A stretch of 64,000 nucleotides of DNA from Fuerstiella sp. GTDB taxonomy: Bacteria > Planctomycetota > Planctomycetia > Planctomycetales > Planctomycetaceae. The DNA is taken from contig JAKVAZ010000017.1 of NCBI GenBank assembly GCA_022447225.1, forward strand, positions 1-64,000. Reading direction: 5' to 3'. A program made the translations under genes and the position numbers. Below, piece by piece: positions 56,139 to 64,000 of the stretch. Position 1 is the first letter of the stretch. Every line of letters starts with the position of its first letter. The notes under the pieces are model-generated. The model ran no database searches. It had not been told where the DNA came from and saw only the letters and a program-made list of their open reading frames with translations.

Positions 56139-56978
56139 ATGCCTGAATTGCCGGAAGTTGAGACCATGGTTCGCGGTCTCCGGACAGATCTGGTCGGCCG
56201 TCAAATTCGGACGACCAGGTTTTGTCGGTGTTCTCGCAGACCCATTCAGATAGACCCTTCAAAAGCACGATTTCAACGTTTACTCAGGGGGAATCGGATT
56301 CATGCCGTTCAGCGGCTGGCAAAGCGTATTGTCATTTCACTGGACCGGAATCTGTCTATGGTCGTTGAACCGAGAATGACCGGTCTTTTGCTGATTACGG
56401 AGCCACCAACGCGGGCGCATCGTCGAATTCAGTGGGAGCTTGATCCAAAAGACGGATTTGCGAAATCATTTGAATTCTGGGACCGTCGAGGGCTTGGAAC
56501 GGTACGGATTCTTACTGAAACGAAAATGATCGAACTTCGCCGGCGATTGGGGCCGGATGCTCTTGATATGGACCCGAATCAATGGGCCATCCGGCTGTCC
56601 GGAACTCAGCGCCCCATCAAAAATGCAATTCTTGATCAAAACCTGGTTGCAGGCATCGGAAACATTTATGCGAGTGAGATTCTGCACGAAGCCGGAATTT
56701 CGCCAAAGTTGCCCGCTGGCCTGCTGTCCGCTGAGCGAATACAGCGGATTGCAGCTGCGAGTTCGCGGATTCTTAATGAAGCGATTCGTTACGAAGGATC
56801 GACCCTTGGTGATGGTACTTATCGAACAGCTTTGAACCGTGATGGCAGCTATCAGAACCGACATCGTGTTTATCAGAAGAACGGGGAATTGTGTCCGACC
56901 TGTCGCCGCGGACGCATTTGCCGTATCGTTCAGGCTCAGCGTTCCACGTTTTATTGTCCGCGATGTCAACGTTCCTGA
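56139..56978 (+). CDS. mutM: Formamidopyrimidine-DNA glycosylase
   Basis: MutM (Fpg) removes oxidised purines such as 8-oxoguanine and cuts the DNA backbone. The 279-residue protein has the catalytic N-terminus MPELPEVETM (Pro1 and Glu2 after Met removal), the beta-turn Lys in LAKRIVI near 60, the helix-two-turn-helix QNLVAGIGNIYASEILHEAGI near 165, and the C-terminal zinc finger with four Cys (CPTC, then CPRC) ending the protein. Length and order are standard. It is on the plus strand, facing the DUF1598-like gene. No partner genes are apparent. Confidence 0.97.
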   Translation: MPELPEVETMVRGLRTDLVGRQIRTTRFCRCSRRPIQIDPSKARFQRLLRGNRIHAVQRLAKRIVISLDRNLSMVVEPRMTGLLLITEPPTRAHRRIQWELDPKDGFAKSFEFWDRRGLGTVRILTETKMIELRRRLGPDALDMDPNQWAIRLSGTQRPIKNAILDQNLVAGIGNIYASEILHEAGISPKLPAGLLSAERIQRIAAASSRILNEAIRYEGSTLGDGTYRTALNRDGSYQNRHRVYQKNGELCPTCRRGRICRIVQAQRSTFYCPRCQRS

Positions 56979-57049
56979 CAGACGTCAATGGTCTACCAGG
57001 TGTTGAAGTCGGGATCTCGCATCAGGATCGAACAAAAGTCGGCGGTCGC

Positions 57050-57490
57050 CTACCAGAGTTCTTCCAGCCGGCCGGTCGTAGCGTGCAAAAGGCGTCCTGG
57101 ACCAGCCTGTTTCGGAGCCTGCGCCAGCATTCTCAACCAGACGTAATGTCCGCGGACTCGTCCTTCGAATGACAGATTCTGATCGAATTCTTCATCTTCG
57201 GGAACGCCGCCGGACTGCCAGTGAGTTTTCGGCATCTGGTCAAACAACTCCATTACGCGTAACACATCCAGCTGAACTGGACACGGCAGGCGAGTTCCGT
57301 CACGAGAGCCTCCTACCACCTCGGTATCTGAGACAAACAGAGTCACTTCCCACTCGTTGTATTCATTCTGGTAGTAGTGACAGGCAATTGGGGCGTGTAA
57401 ATCGGTATCGAGAATAGCACTGCCTGCAGTGTTTGCAAACCAGCTCAGCCATTCAGGAACACAGTCGCTCGGGGAAAGCCACGTATTCAT
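57050..57490 (-). CDS. Conserved-looking hypothetical protein
   Basis: This 146-residue cytosolic protein has balanced composition and no membrane segment. It contains HYYQNEYNEWEVTLFVSDTEVVGG near 40 and GHYVWLRMLAQAPKQAGPGRLLH near 115. AGG lies about 9 bases before the ATG at 57490. I do not recognise the family. It converges with mutM at its 3' end and looks like a real gene by codon pattern. Confidence 0.6.
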   Translation of the reverse strand: MNTWLSPSDCVPEWLSWFANTAGSAILDTDLHAPIACHYYQNEYNEWEVTLFVSDTEVVGGSRDGTRLPCPVQLDVLRVMELFDQMPKTHWQSGGVPEDEEFDQNLSFEGRVRGHYVWLRMLAQAPKQAGPGRLLHATTGRLEELW

Positions 57491-57896
57491 AAGAGTAACC
57501 TGAATTGGAAATTTGTACTAAGCGTAATCCAAAAAGTGGGGCCGCCTTGGCGCTCTAACCTTTTTAATACTCCTCGTAAGACAGAACAGATTGGCTGTCA
57601 GGAAGTTCGTTTCAAAAAGTTTAGGTCGCCGCTGTGGCTCATTCTGCGCCTTTTGTTGCTCGGTAAATGAACAGAGTTGAATGTCGAAGAGGTCTGGATC
57701 CTTTTGCAGACGTCTGTGTGACCAGAGGTTACGCAAATCATGAACCAAAAGATTCTAAACTCGTGAAAACTGTTGGGAGCGGGCTTAGGGACTTACTATT
57801 TGGCTACAAACGAATCTGCTGCAGCTGATTTGCACCAATCTGACTGTTAAGGATGCTGAACATTGTGTCATCAAATTGTTCAGTCACCCCAACAAC
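57491..57896. other. Intergenic stretch
   Basis: No gene is seen in these 400 bases. They follow the folK stop on the minus strand and precede the hypothetical gene at 57490, so a promoter for the latter is likely here. Confidence 0.35.
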
Positions 57897-58634
57897 TCAG
57901 ATTCCAATTGCAGCTGCAAGTATGGCTTCGATCATTGCCGAAACGTTGTCCTGAGAGACATCAATCCGGAAGTCGTGCCTTTCAAATGTCTCGCTTCGCT
58001 GTGGGAGTTTGCCGCAGTTGCAAACATTCAGCTGACAAAATGCCTGCGGACGTTGTGTGTGTATACCGGGTTTTGGCGGAATTGTCCGAAGTTTGGCTAA
58101 ACCGTGGTACCGGGCAGGAATGGCAGGTGGTGTCTCCATACCTTCAAGGTCAATTACCAGAGGTCGTTGATCCAGTCGGGCTCGCAACTCAGCAGTCGAG
58201 TGAGCATTTTCCGGATGTTTCCAGTCGGCTGCGATTTCAACAAGGGGATCCAGTACGAAACGACGGTACCACAATCCAGGATGCGGAACCTTCAGTTGCG
58301 GCATGTGAATGACCTGCCGGCCGTAAAACAACAAGTCGAGATCAAGTGGACGCGGTCCCCAATGGAGGTTACGCACGCGACCAAATTCCTCTTCAATCTG
58401 TTGCAGCAGATCCAGTAGCTTCAGTGGACTGAGATCTGTGACGAGACATGCGGCAGCGTTGGTGAATATTCCCCCTGCATCCGTTCCCATTGGGGCAGTA
58501 TGAAAGTTTCTGCTGAGTGTCTTAATGCGACAGTTTTTTCGATTCAGCCTTTGCATTGCGGCAACGAACGTGTCTTCGACAGATCCCGTGTTGCCTCCGA
58601 GACCAATCAGGCACGTTATTCCGCCATGCTGCAC
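57897..58634 (-). CDS. folK: 2-amino-4-hydroxy-6-hydroxymethyldihydropteridine diphosphokinase with C-terminal extension
   Basis: FolK (HPPK) transfers pyrophosphate from ATP to the pterin in folate synthesis. The core shows CLIGLGGNTGSVEDTF near residue 7, TAPMGTDAGGIFTNAA near 45, the characteristic HWGPRPLDLDLLFYG near 90, and VPHPGLWYRRFVLDPLVEIA near 115. I chose the GTG at 58634 because CAGGAACA sits about 8 bases upstream; a longer GTG start at 58670 is possible. HPPK is normally about 160 residues; this protein has about 90 extra residues at the C-terminus, rich in Arg, Pro and Cys, with no known domain. Confidence 0.88.
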   Translation of the reverse strand: MQHGGITCLIGLGGNTGSVEDTFVAAMQRLNRKNCRIKTLSRNFHTAPMGTDAGGIFTNAAACLVTDLSPLKLLDLLQQIEEEFGRVRNLHWGPRPLDLDLLFYGRQVIHMPQLKVPHPGLWYRRFVLDPLVEIAADWKHPENAHSTAELRARLDQRPLVIDLEGMETPPAIPARYHGLAKLRTIPPKPGIHTQRPQAFCQLNVCNCGKLPQRSETFERHDFRIDVSQDNVSAMIEAILAAAIGI

Positions 58635-58676
58635 GTTTTTGTTCCTGCATCTGTGAATCTCGACCGGCACCAGCGG

Positions 58677-58874
58677 CTAGACAGTCCGTGACTGTTTTGG
58701 GTCAGAACCCGTCGGTGCCCAGATCGGAGCCAATCTTACTCTACCACCCGCTCCGGTAGCCATGATGCCGTATATTGCGGCAATCACAATCTTTGCGATC
58801 GTCACGCAGTATTCCACAGATGTTATTCCATCTTTGCTTCGGCAGAACCGACGAATAATACGCAGTGGTTTCAT
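58677..58874 (-). CDS. Flp-family pilin-like small protein
   Basis: This 65-residue protein has a basic leader (MKPLRIIRRFCRSKDG) followed by ITSVEYCVTIAKIVIAAIYGIMA. This is the class III (Flp/type IVb) prepilin pattern: cleavage after Gly, then a glutamate at mature position 5 and a hydrophobic helix. After processing by a TadV/CpaA-type peptidase it would form tight-adherence pili. No tad or cpa genes are nearby. A Lys inside the hydrophobic stretch and the unusual tail make its function uncertain. It lies 42 bases upstream of folK. Confidence 0.6.
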   Translation of the reverse strand: MKPLRIIRRFCRSKDGITSVEYCVTIAKIVIAAIYGIMATGAGGRVRLAPIWAPTGSDPKQSRTV

Positions 58875-58910
58875 GACACTCAAATCCCGATACATGACGA
58901 GTTCGAGCAA

Positions 58911-59199
58911 TCGTTGTTCACGGCTTTGTGTCGTTGACTAAGACGGACATTAAGAGGCCTGCTTCTTGGGAGCACTGACGAATGCCTTCTACCAAAAAAT
59001 ACTTGTTGAAAGCGATTTGAGCATGGGACGCAGTTTGTACTCGTCAACCCCCTGACGTCTGAGCTCTTGTGTTGTTTTCAACAGTGCAGACTCACAGGAA
59101 TCACATCGTCACCAGACACCACCTGTTATGATCGCTAGGATTCCGATATTTCGGTACAACCGGCTGGACGATTCAATTGATGAGAGGATTTCAGCTTCG
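58911..59199. other. Intergenic stretch between pilin-like gene and pyrF
   Basis: A divergent region without a recognisable gene. It should hold the promoter of pyrF. If the longer pyrF start at 59128 is used, part of it is coding. Confidence 0.35.
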
Positions 59200-60108
59200 A
59201 TGACCGCATATATGACCCGTTTGGAAGAACGAATTCGTTTGCTGGACACTTCAGTTCTGGTCGGTCTTGACCCTCGCTGGGATCAGTTGCCGGCTGAGAT
59301 CACCAGAGGTGAAATGTCTCCTTCCCGAGAGCGAATTGCAGAGGGATTTCGACAGTTCTGCTGTGAACTCATCAATATCGTCAGCACGCTTGTTCCAGCC
59401 GTCAAACCACAAGTGGCCTTCTTTGAACGACTGGGGCCAGCCGGAATGGAGGCTCTGCATCACGTGATGAAATACGCTCGCAGTAAGCAGCTTGTCGTCA
59501 TTGCTGATGCCAAGCGAAGTGATATTGGATCGACCGCAGAAGCGTATTCGGATGCGTGGCTGGATGGTACAAGCGGTAAAGCCGCCTTTCCGGCAGATGC
59601 ACTTACGGTTAACCCCTACCTGGGAGATGACACTCTGCAGCCGTTTGTGGATACCGCACTGCAGCGAAACGCAGGAATTTACGTTCTCGTTCGAACCAGC
59701 AATGTTGGAGCCGTTGCGTTCCAGGATCGAAAAACGGACGGAACTACCGTGTTTGAGGCAGTGGCTGACACAATCCAGCAGCTTAACCTGGAGCACCGCG
59801 CCGAGGGACAATGGGGACCGGTGGGTGCGGTGGTTGGCGCGACTTGGCCTCAGGAGCTCGCGGACCTCCGTGCTCGAATGCCAAACACACCGTTTCTGGT
59901 TCCAGGTTACAGTACCCAGGGTGGTACGGCGGCGGATGTTGCAGCCGCTTTACAATGTGGTCCCGCAGGTGCATTGATCAACAGTTCCCGAGCGATTAAT
60001 TTTGCGTGGAGACGTCCGGAGTGGAAAGACAGATTCGGAGAAGAATACTGGCGCGAGGCTGTGCTCGCCTCGACACAACAGATGATCTCTGATCTGCATT
60101 GCATATAA
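59200..60108 (+). CDS. pyrF: Orotidine 5'-phosphate decarboxylase, type 2
   Basis: PyrF converts OMP to UMP in pyrimidine synthesis. The 302-residue length and motifs are those of the type-2 (longer) subgroup: VGLDPRWDQLP near residue 20, KPQVAFFERLGPAGMEAL near 72, the catalytic DAKRSDIGSTAEAYSDAWL near 107, TVNPYLG near 138, VVGATWPQELADLR near 215 and LVPGYSTQGG near 236. I chose the ATG at 59200 because it gives the typical N-terminus; an upstream ATG at 59128 would add 24 residues with no homology I recognise. It converges with the gene ending at 60166. Confidence 0.93.
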   Translation: MTAYMTRLEERIRLLDTSVLVGLDPRWDQLPAEITRGEMSPSRERIAEGFRQFCCELINIVSTLVPAVKPQVAFFERLGPAGMEALHHVMKYARSKQLVVIADAKRSDIGSTAEAYSDAWLDGTSGKAAFPADALTVNPYLGDDTLQPFVDTALQRNAGIYVLVRTSNVGAVAFQDRKTDGTTVFEAVADTIQQLNLEHRAEGQWGPVGAVVGATWPQELADLRARMPNTPFLVPGYSTQGGTAADVAAALQCGPAGALINSSRAINFAWRRPEWKDRFGEEYWREAVLASTQQMISDLHCI

Positions 60109-60165
60109 ACAAACTGTCTCAGTACGGCAGGAATTTAACTGGAGCATTGCTGAGACTGGTAAACG

Positions 60166-61791
60166 TTACAATTTTACAGGTTCCGACTTTTCGATTGCTG
60201 CACCCTGGACTGAGGTCTGCTTTTGTTTTCCGGCATTCAATGACAGTCGTACACCATCCACTTCGATCACATTGACCTCAAGTGCCACTCGCAAACGAGG
60301 CCCGGATCCAATAGTTCGGCCGGAACGCCCCTCAGAAACTCCCGCAGGTGGTGACAGAGTCATACGGACTCGCGGGATTCCGGGATACTGCAGAGTCAGG
60401 TCTGTCTGATAATCTGTTCGCCGACCATCGGTTGTATCCAGTTTAAATTCAGCAATAACATCGCCGGCTGTTTGACGAAATTCTGCGCTGACAGATTGTG
60501 CTCCCGCGAGAGCGATTTGGGGATGGGAATCCTGAAGCTTCCACCCTGCCGCAGCTCGCAGGACGACCACTGCACCACGAATTCCAGGTCGGTATTCGGC
60601 CTTCAGGCTCGAAACGAGTCGATTCGATGCGGGACCGGGCAGGTCATCGCTGCCCAGCAGTCGAGCGCACAGCAACAAACCTGGAATCGGAACTGCTGAG
60701 ACAACACGTCGGTCCTGCAACAGTTTTGCCAGCCGAATTCGGTCTCCGGAGTGATAGTACAATGAGACGAGGGCAATCGTACTTTGGGAGGTTTCCAATT
60801 GATCATCCAGATTGCACAGAATCAAATCTTCCGCCGCGCGATGCTGAGCATGCCGTCCCAGAACCCAGGCAGACACCAGATTTGCTTCCCAGTTTCGAAT
60901 GGAATGTTCAGAAATTTTCAATGCCAGCCGGGGTGCTTCAGGTTCGCCACGGACTTCCTGAATGAGGGCCATGTTTGCCAGACTCCCGGCAAGCATGTCG
61001 TCCTGCCGAAAATGTCCGTTACCGATTTCTATCAGTCGACGGTAGGTTTGCACGGCCTCAGCCAGGCGGCCTGTTGACTGCAGAGTCCGAGCTACGTAGT
61101 ACCAGTACGGAGGGTAACACGTCATAAAACGTTCCAGACGCTGGAGCATTCGCAGCCTTCGATCTTTGTCAGGTTCTCTTAAGACGGTCGCCAGCTGATC
61201 TAAATCCTGGTCGCGTACCAGCCAGCTGTCAGGAATGTTGTTACTGCGGCTGAGCTTCCAGAAGCTGTTGAGGAACGTCGACGAATGCGTCATCACCGAA
61301 TTTAACTTCATACGGTTGATCTTCCAGATGTCCGCGTCGCGGCGCACTTCCTGGTTCCGGTAGTCCCACCAGCTATTCGCACCGGTTTGAATCACATTAC
61401 CAATCTGACCCGTTGCCAGCTGGGCGCCAATAACGACGAAGCTGGCACCCAGCTGACGCTGGGTACCTTGTCGGAACTGTTCCGCGATAATTCGGCGGTC
61501 CCGTTCACTGACCTCAATCTGACTGATTTCATCGAGTACTGTACGATACAGGGTGATCACTTCTGAATCGGCGATTTTACTCAGATTGAGGTTGTTCAGA
61601 ATCCGTCGCTGTTCCTCAATAAACACACTCTTATTCGGATTTCGGCGAATACGGTGGAGGGCTGCACGACAGTAGTTCAATGTGACTGCCGTCTGACGGC
61701 GAGTGACTTCTATATCGACGGAATCATCCTCTGAGAAACCAGAGGCGCAGAAAAAACAAACCACGAAGACTGCTGTGATTCGGATGTTCAT
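60166..61791 (-). CDS. Secreted or lumenal hypothetical protein with helical repeats
   Basis: This 541-residue protein starts with a signal peptide (MNIRITAVFVVCFFCASGFS). The middle part (about 200-420) has helix pairs of the TPR type: YWYYVARTLQSTGRLAEAVQTYRRLIEIG near 250 and LAGSLANMALIQEVRGEPEAPRLALKI near 285. The last 120 residues are predicted beta and contain PRVRMTLSPPAGVSEGRSGRTIGSG. I do not recognise a named family. It is convergent with pyrF and followed upstream by an empty stretch. A role in the periplasm is likely, but the activity is unknown. Confidence 0.55.
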   Translation of the reverse strand: MNIRITAVFVVCFFCASGFSEDDSVDIEVTRRQTAVTLNYCRAALHRIRRNPNKSVFIEEQRRILNNLNLSKIADSEVITLYRTVLDEISQIEVSERDRRIIAEQFRQGTQRQLGASFVVIGAQLATGQIGNVIQTGANSWWDYRNQEVRRDADIWKINRMKLNSVMTHSSTFLNSFWKLSRSNNIPDSWLVRDQDLDQLATVLREPDKDRRLRMLQRLERFMTCYPPYWYYVARTLQSTGRLAEAVQTYRRLIEIGNGHFRQDDMLAGSLANMALIQEVRGEPEAPRLALKISEHSIRNWEANLVSAWVLGRHAQHRAAEDLILCNLDDQLETSQSTIALVSLYYHSGDRIRLAKLLQDRRVVSAVPIPGLLLCARLLGSDDLPGPASNRLVSSLKAEYRPGIRGAVVVLRAAAGWKLQDSHPQIALAGAQSVSAEFRQTAGDVIAEFKLDTTDGRRTDYQTDLTLQYPGIPRVRMTLSPPAGVSEGRSGRTIGSGPRLRVALEVNVIEVDGVRLSLNAGKQKQTSVQGAAIEKSEPVKL

Positions 61792-62283
61792 AGTTTTTCA
61801 GACTGAATCGAAGACTCAGGCCTGTTCAGCAAAACACTTCGTGCGGCTGACGGATTCCTGCGGACGACAGGAATTTACCTGGAAGACGAGACAGTCGTCG
61901 ATATACGCTCCTCCTGAACATGGCCGACGACAGACACCTCATCATCTTTCCCTGTCCCGTCCAGGAAACAAGGGTCAGAATTGAACTCAGTGGAATTGCG
62001 GACGGATCAAGGATTCCGAATCGTGCTGGGTAGCCACGTGAAGCGGCGATGACTGCCGAACAAATTACGATTTGGCAGAATCGTCCGACTGTCACGATTA
62101 CTCATTTCCTTTGACAATCTGCTGACAGGGAATTCTTTGAATGCAGTTGTCGTCTCCGGTCTCTTAATGTTGGCCGGTCAGTTTACAGCGTAAGCAGGTA
62201 CAGCCGTTCCTTTTGAAAAATGCCGAATAGCAGAGTAGTCGCTGCAGCACTGTTCCCGCCGGGTATTTTCGTAAACGCTGCCG
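61792..62283. other. Intergenic stretch
   Basis: No gene is seen in these 490 bases between the helical-repeat protein and the HExxH protein, both on the minus strand. Confidence 0.35.
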
Positions 62284-62880
62284 TTAAGCTGCTTCGTCGC
62301 CTGCTGCGTCCAGATCGATCAATCGTGGTACAGCCAGACGCAATCCGACAACCGTGCCGAAGCTGCGTTTCAGCCCCGCGAAATCGTGTCGCAGGTATTC
62401 CGGGAAACGATCCCGCGGCAATTCTGCTAAATACTCTTTTGCGTATGCTGCCATCTGCCGGTCATAACCGGCCTGACTGCTGCTGTGTATGTAGCAGGAC
62501 CCGGAAAATCGCCGAATGTCTCCGTCAAAAGCCGAGCTGATGTGATAAAGCTCATGAAAGACAGTTACGAGCTTTTCATTGAATGGCAGATTTAGGAATC
62601 GAGGCAGATAAAAAGTCAGGATGTAAAGCATCTCTTCACCATCCTGGTACAGCCGCTGCGCACCCCAGCGTCGGCCGTCGCGGGTACACGTCATTGCCCC
62701 GCCTTCAAATCTCATGGGAGTGAGTTTTGCCTGAATGCCCCATTCGACCGGCGATCTGGTCTGGGCATAGGTAACGGCAACGCGGGACATGTCAATGTGA
62801 CGAAAAACCGGATGAACCTGGCAGATATCCTCACATAGCCGACGGAGCGCAGTGCAAATGTCAAAACACCGTCGATTCAT
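62284..62880 (-). CDS. Putative zinc metallopeptidase-like protein
   Basis: This 198-residue protein carries VTVFHELYHIS near residue 107, an HExxH zinc-binding motif in a helix. It resembles small metallopeptidase-like proteins (SprT- or phage-type) seen in bacterial genomes. RVAVTYAQTRSPVEWGIQAKL lies near 32 and EEMLYILTFYLPRFLNLPFNEKL near 82. The third zinc ligand is not certain; the downstream DGDIRRF or YAKEYLAELP stretch may supply it. It has no signal peptide and is probably cytoplasmic. Substrate and family name are not known. Confidence 0.6.
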   Translation of the reverse strand: MNRRCFDICTALRRLCEDICQVHPVFRHIDMSRVAVTYAQTRSPVEWGIQAKLTPMRFEGGAMTCTRDGRRWGAQRLYQDGEEMLYILTFYLPRFLNLPFNEKLVTVFHELYHISSAFDGDIRRFSGSCYIHSSSQAGYDRQMAAYAKEYLAELPRDRFPEYLRHDFAGLKRSFGTVVGLRLAVPRLIDLDAAGDEAA

Positions 62881-63132
62881 CCTGCAGCCACTCCCTCATC
62901 ACGTCAGGTCGCGGCTCCACATTAAGCTGTCAATTCCAAATCAACAAGCCGAATTCAGTTTGAGAGCCCCGGACGGAGGCCTAACAGACTGCATAATTCA
63001 GGGTGACAGACCTCAATAAGCCGAGTTTTGACGTTGGCAGCTGATTAGTCTCCAACACGTTTTCCGGCAGACGTTCTCACAATATTCCTGCCAAATGTCT
63101 TTGCTGTGAAGAAATTTGCCACAGGATCAAGA
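62881..63132. other. Intergenic region downstream of rplQ
   Basis: About 250 bases without a recognised gene. The minus-strand transcript of rpoA-rplQ should end here, but no clean terminator hairpin was found by eye. Confidence 0.3.
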
Positions 63133-63786
63133 TTAACTCTGTTCCTCACCGCTCTCCTGTCCGCCGGAACGGTCATTGTCTGCTGAAACTTCGGTTTGAT
63201 TTGCTGTATCGGTTGTTACGTCTTCAGTGACAACCGGTGCGGTGCGACGTCGTGAGCGAACACGATCTCGTTCACCAACAAACTCTATCAGTGCCCGTTG
63301 TCCGGCATCACCCAGTCGAACCTTTGCCAGTCGGACAATACGGGTGTAACCACCAGGCCGCTCCTCAAATCTCTCGGCCAGTTCATCAAACAACACATCG
63401 ACAGCTTCGGTGTCTCGAAGAATTGAAAAAGCCCGACGACGCAAAGCAACTGCCGGAGCGATCGTGTCTGCCCACTGTTGCCACTGTTCAGACTGTCGCC
63501 ACGCTCGCCACTCGTCTGTGTTCCGACCAGCTTTTGTTTGATATTCCGCAGCAGCTTCTTCATGGGCGACGGCCCTGCGAGCAAGCGTAACAAGTTTTTC
63601 GACGAATGGTCGAAGCTCTTTCGCTTTGGCGACCGTTGTCACGATACGACCAGGTACGCGAGGACGCTGCGGGTCATCCTCGTCTACTCGAATCGACCGA
63701 ATCAGACTGGTCGCCATGTTTCTAAACATGGCTTTCCGGTGAGATGCGTTACGCCCCAGTTTTCTGCCGCGCACTCGATGTCGCAT
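63133..63786 (-). CDS. rplQ: 50S ribosomal protein L17 with C-terminal extension
   Basis: L17 is a component of the large ribosomal subunit. The N-terminus [20 protein letters not shown] is unmistakable. I chose the ATG at 63786, with GGAGA about 9 bases upstream; a longer frame is not supported. The conserved core continues to [27 protein letters not shown] near 150-175. E. coli L17 is 127 residues, whereas this protein is 217, with a long insert near 85-120 and an acidic, Glu- and Asp-rich tail. It follows rpoA on the minus strand, as in most bacteria. Confidence 0.97.
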   Translation of the reverse strand: MRHRVRGRKLGRNASHRKAMFRNMATSLIRSIRVDEDDPQRPRVPGRIVTTVAKAKELRPFVEKLVTLARRAVAHEEAAAEYQTKAGRNTDEWRAWRQSEQWQQWADTIAPAVALRRRAFSILRDTEAVDVLFDELAERFEERPGGYTRIVRLAKVRLGDAGQRALIEFVGERDRVRSRRRTAPVVTEDVTTDTANQTEVSADNDRSGGQESGEEQS

Positions 63787-63909
63787 GGCAATATTCTCCA
63801 GAACAGGCTGACATAGTGTTGGCCTGCTAAATAACAAGTCAATGGATTAAATTGACCAAAGGTAATCTTTTCCCCTGCCGTTTTGCCGGGACATTACCGT
63901 GCCGATCAA

Positions 63910-64000
63910 TCACGCGGTTGGTTGCTGATTCGGCAAACGCATTCCAAGTCGCAGGTCAATTTCCTCGAGTCGTTCACGAACTTCATCGAGGGTTGTTTCA
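63910..64000 (-). CDS. rpoA: DNA-directed RNA polymerase subunit alpha, C-terminal end
   Basis: The minus strand at the window edge reads ETTLDEVRERLEEIDLRLGMRLP followed by a short tail and a TGA at 63910-63912. This is the end of the alpha C-terminal domain, where most bacteria have a similar K/E-T-L-x-E-V-x-x-x-L pattern. It continues beyond the window. It is 123 bases upstream of rplQ, the conserved rpoA-rplQ order. Confidence 0.85.
   Translation of the reverse strand, partial: ETTLDEVRERLEEIDLRLGMRLPNQQPTA

Overview
The window looks like a chromosomal segment of a planctomycete, or a close relative. It contains a secreted protein resembling the planctomycete DUF1598 group, an L17 ribosomal protein with a long acidic tail next to the end of rpoA, many genes with weak or absent Shine-Dalgarno sequences, and a large rambling polysaccharide locus with long gaps between genes. 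This placement is inferred from gene content, not from a search.

Positions 1-42833 form a large extracellular-glycan biosynthesis locus, almost entirely on the minus strand. The left part (1-7798) holds a glycosyltransferase cut by the window edge, two FkbM methyltransferases, a nucleotide-sugar epimerase and a dTDP-rhamnose module. That module has rmlA, rmlB and one fused-function epimerase/reductase resembling the plant enzyme; no rmlC is present. A specialised NusG paralog (8057-8617) lies on the opposite strand between this part and the main body. The main body (9315-42833) encodes a GT4-FkbM fusion, two UDP-GlcNAc 2-epimerases, a heparinase II/III-like protein, a WbuB-like transferase, a bidomain oxidoreductase, an O-antigen ligase/polymerase, an asparagine-synthase-like amidotransferase, six more glycosyltransferases, a further FkbM enzyme, a pyruvyltransferase, a capsule-type protein, a Wzx-like flippase, a SpsF-NeuB fusion and two GDP-mannose 4,6-dehydratases. 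Three decayed genes lie in the gaps: a methyltransferase, a capsule-type protein and a Gfo/Idh oxidoreductase.

A tRNA-Lys(CUU) and a plus-strand flavoprotein (43423-45537) separate this locus from the assembly and export core: a Wzz/tyrosine-kinase chain-length regulator, a Wzy-like polymerase with TPRs, and a WecA-like initiating transferase (45817-52634). A plausible flow is lipid-linked initiation by the WecA-like enzyme, sugar addition by the GT4 enzymes using dTDP-, UDP-, GDP- and CMP-activated sugars, decoration by the FkbM, amidotransferase and pyruvyltransferase enzymes, flipping by Wzx, and polymerisation controlled by the Wzz kinase. No outer-membrane exporter (Wza) is seen in the window.

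From about 53000 onward the content is ordinary chromosome: APS reductase (cysH), a secreted DUF1598-like protein, mutM, folK, an orphan Flp-type pilin, pyrF, three hypothetical or poorly known proteins, rplQ and the 3' end of rpoA.
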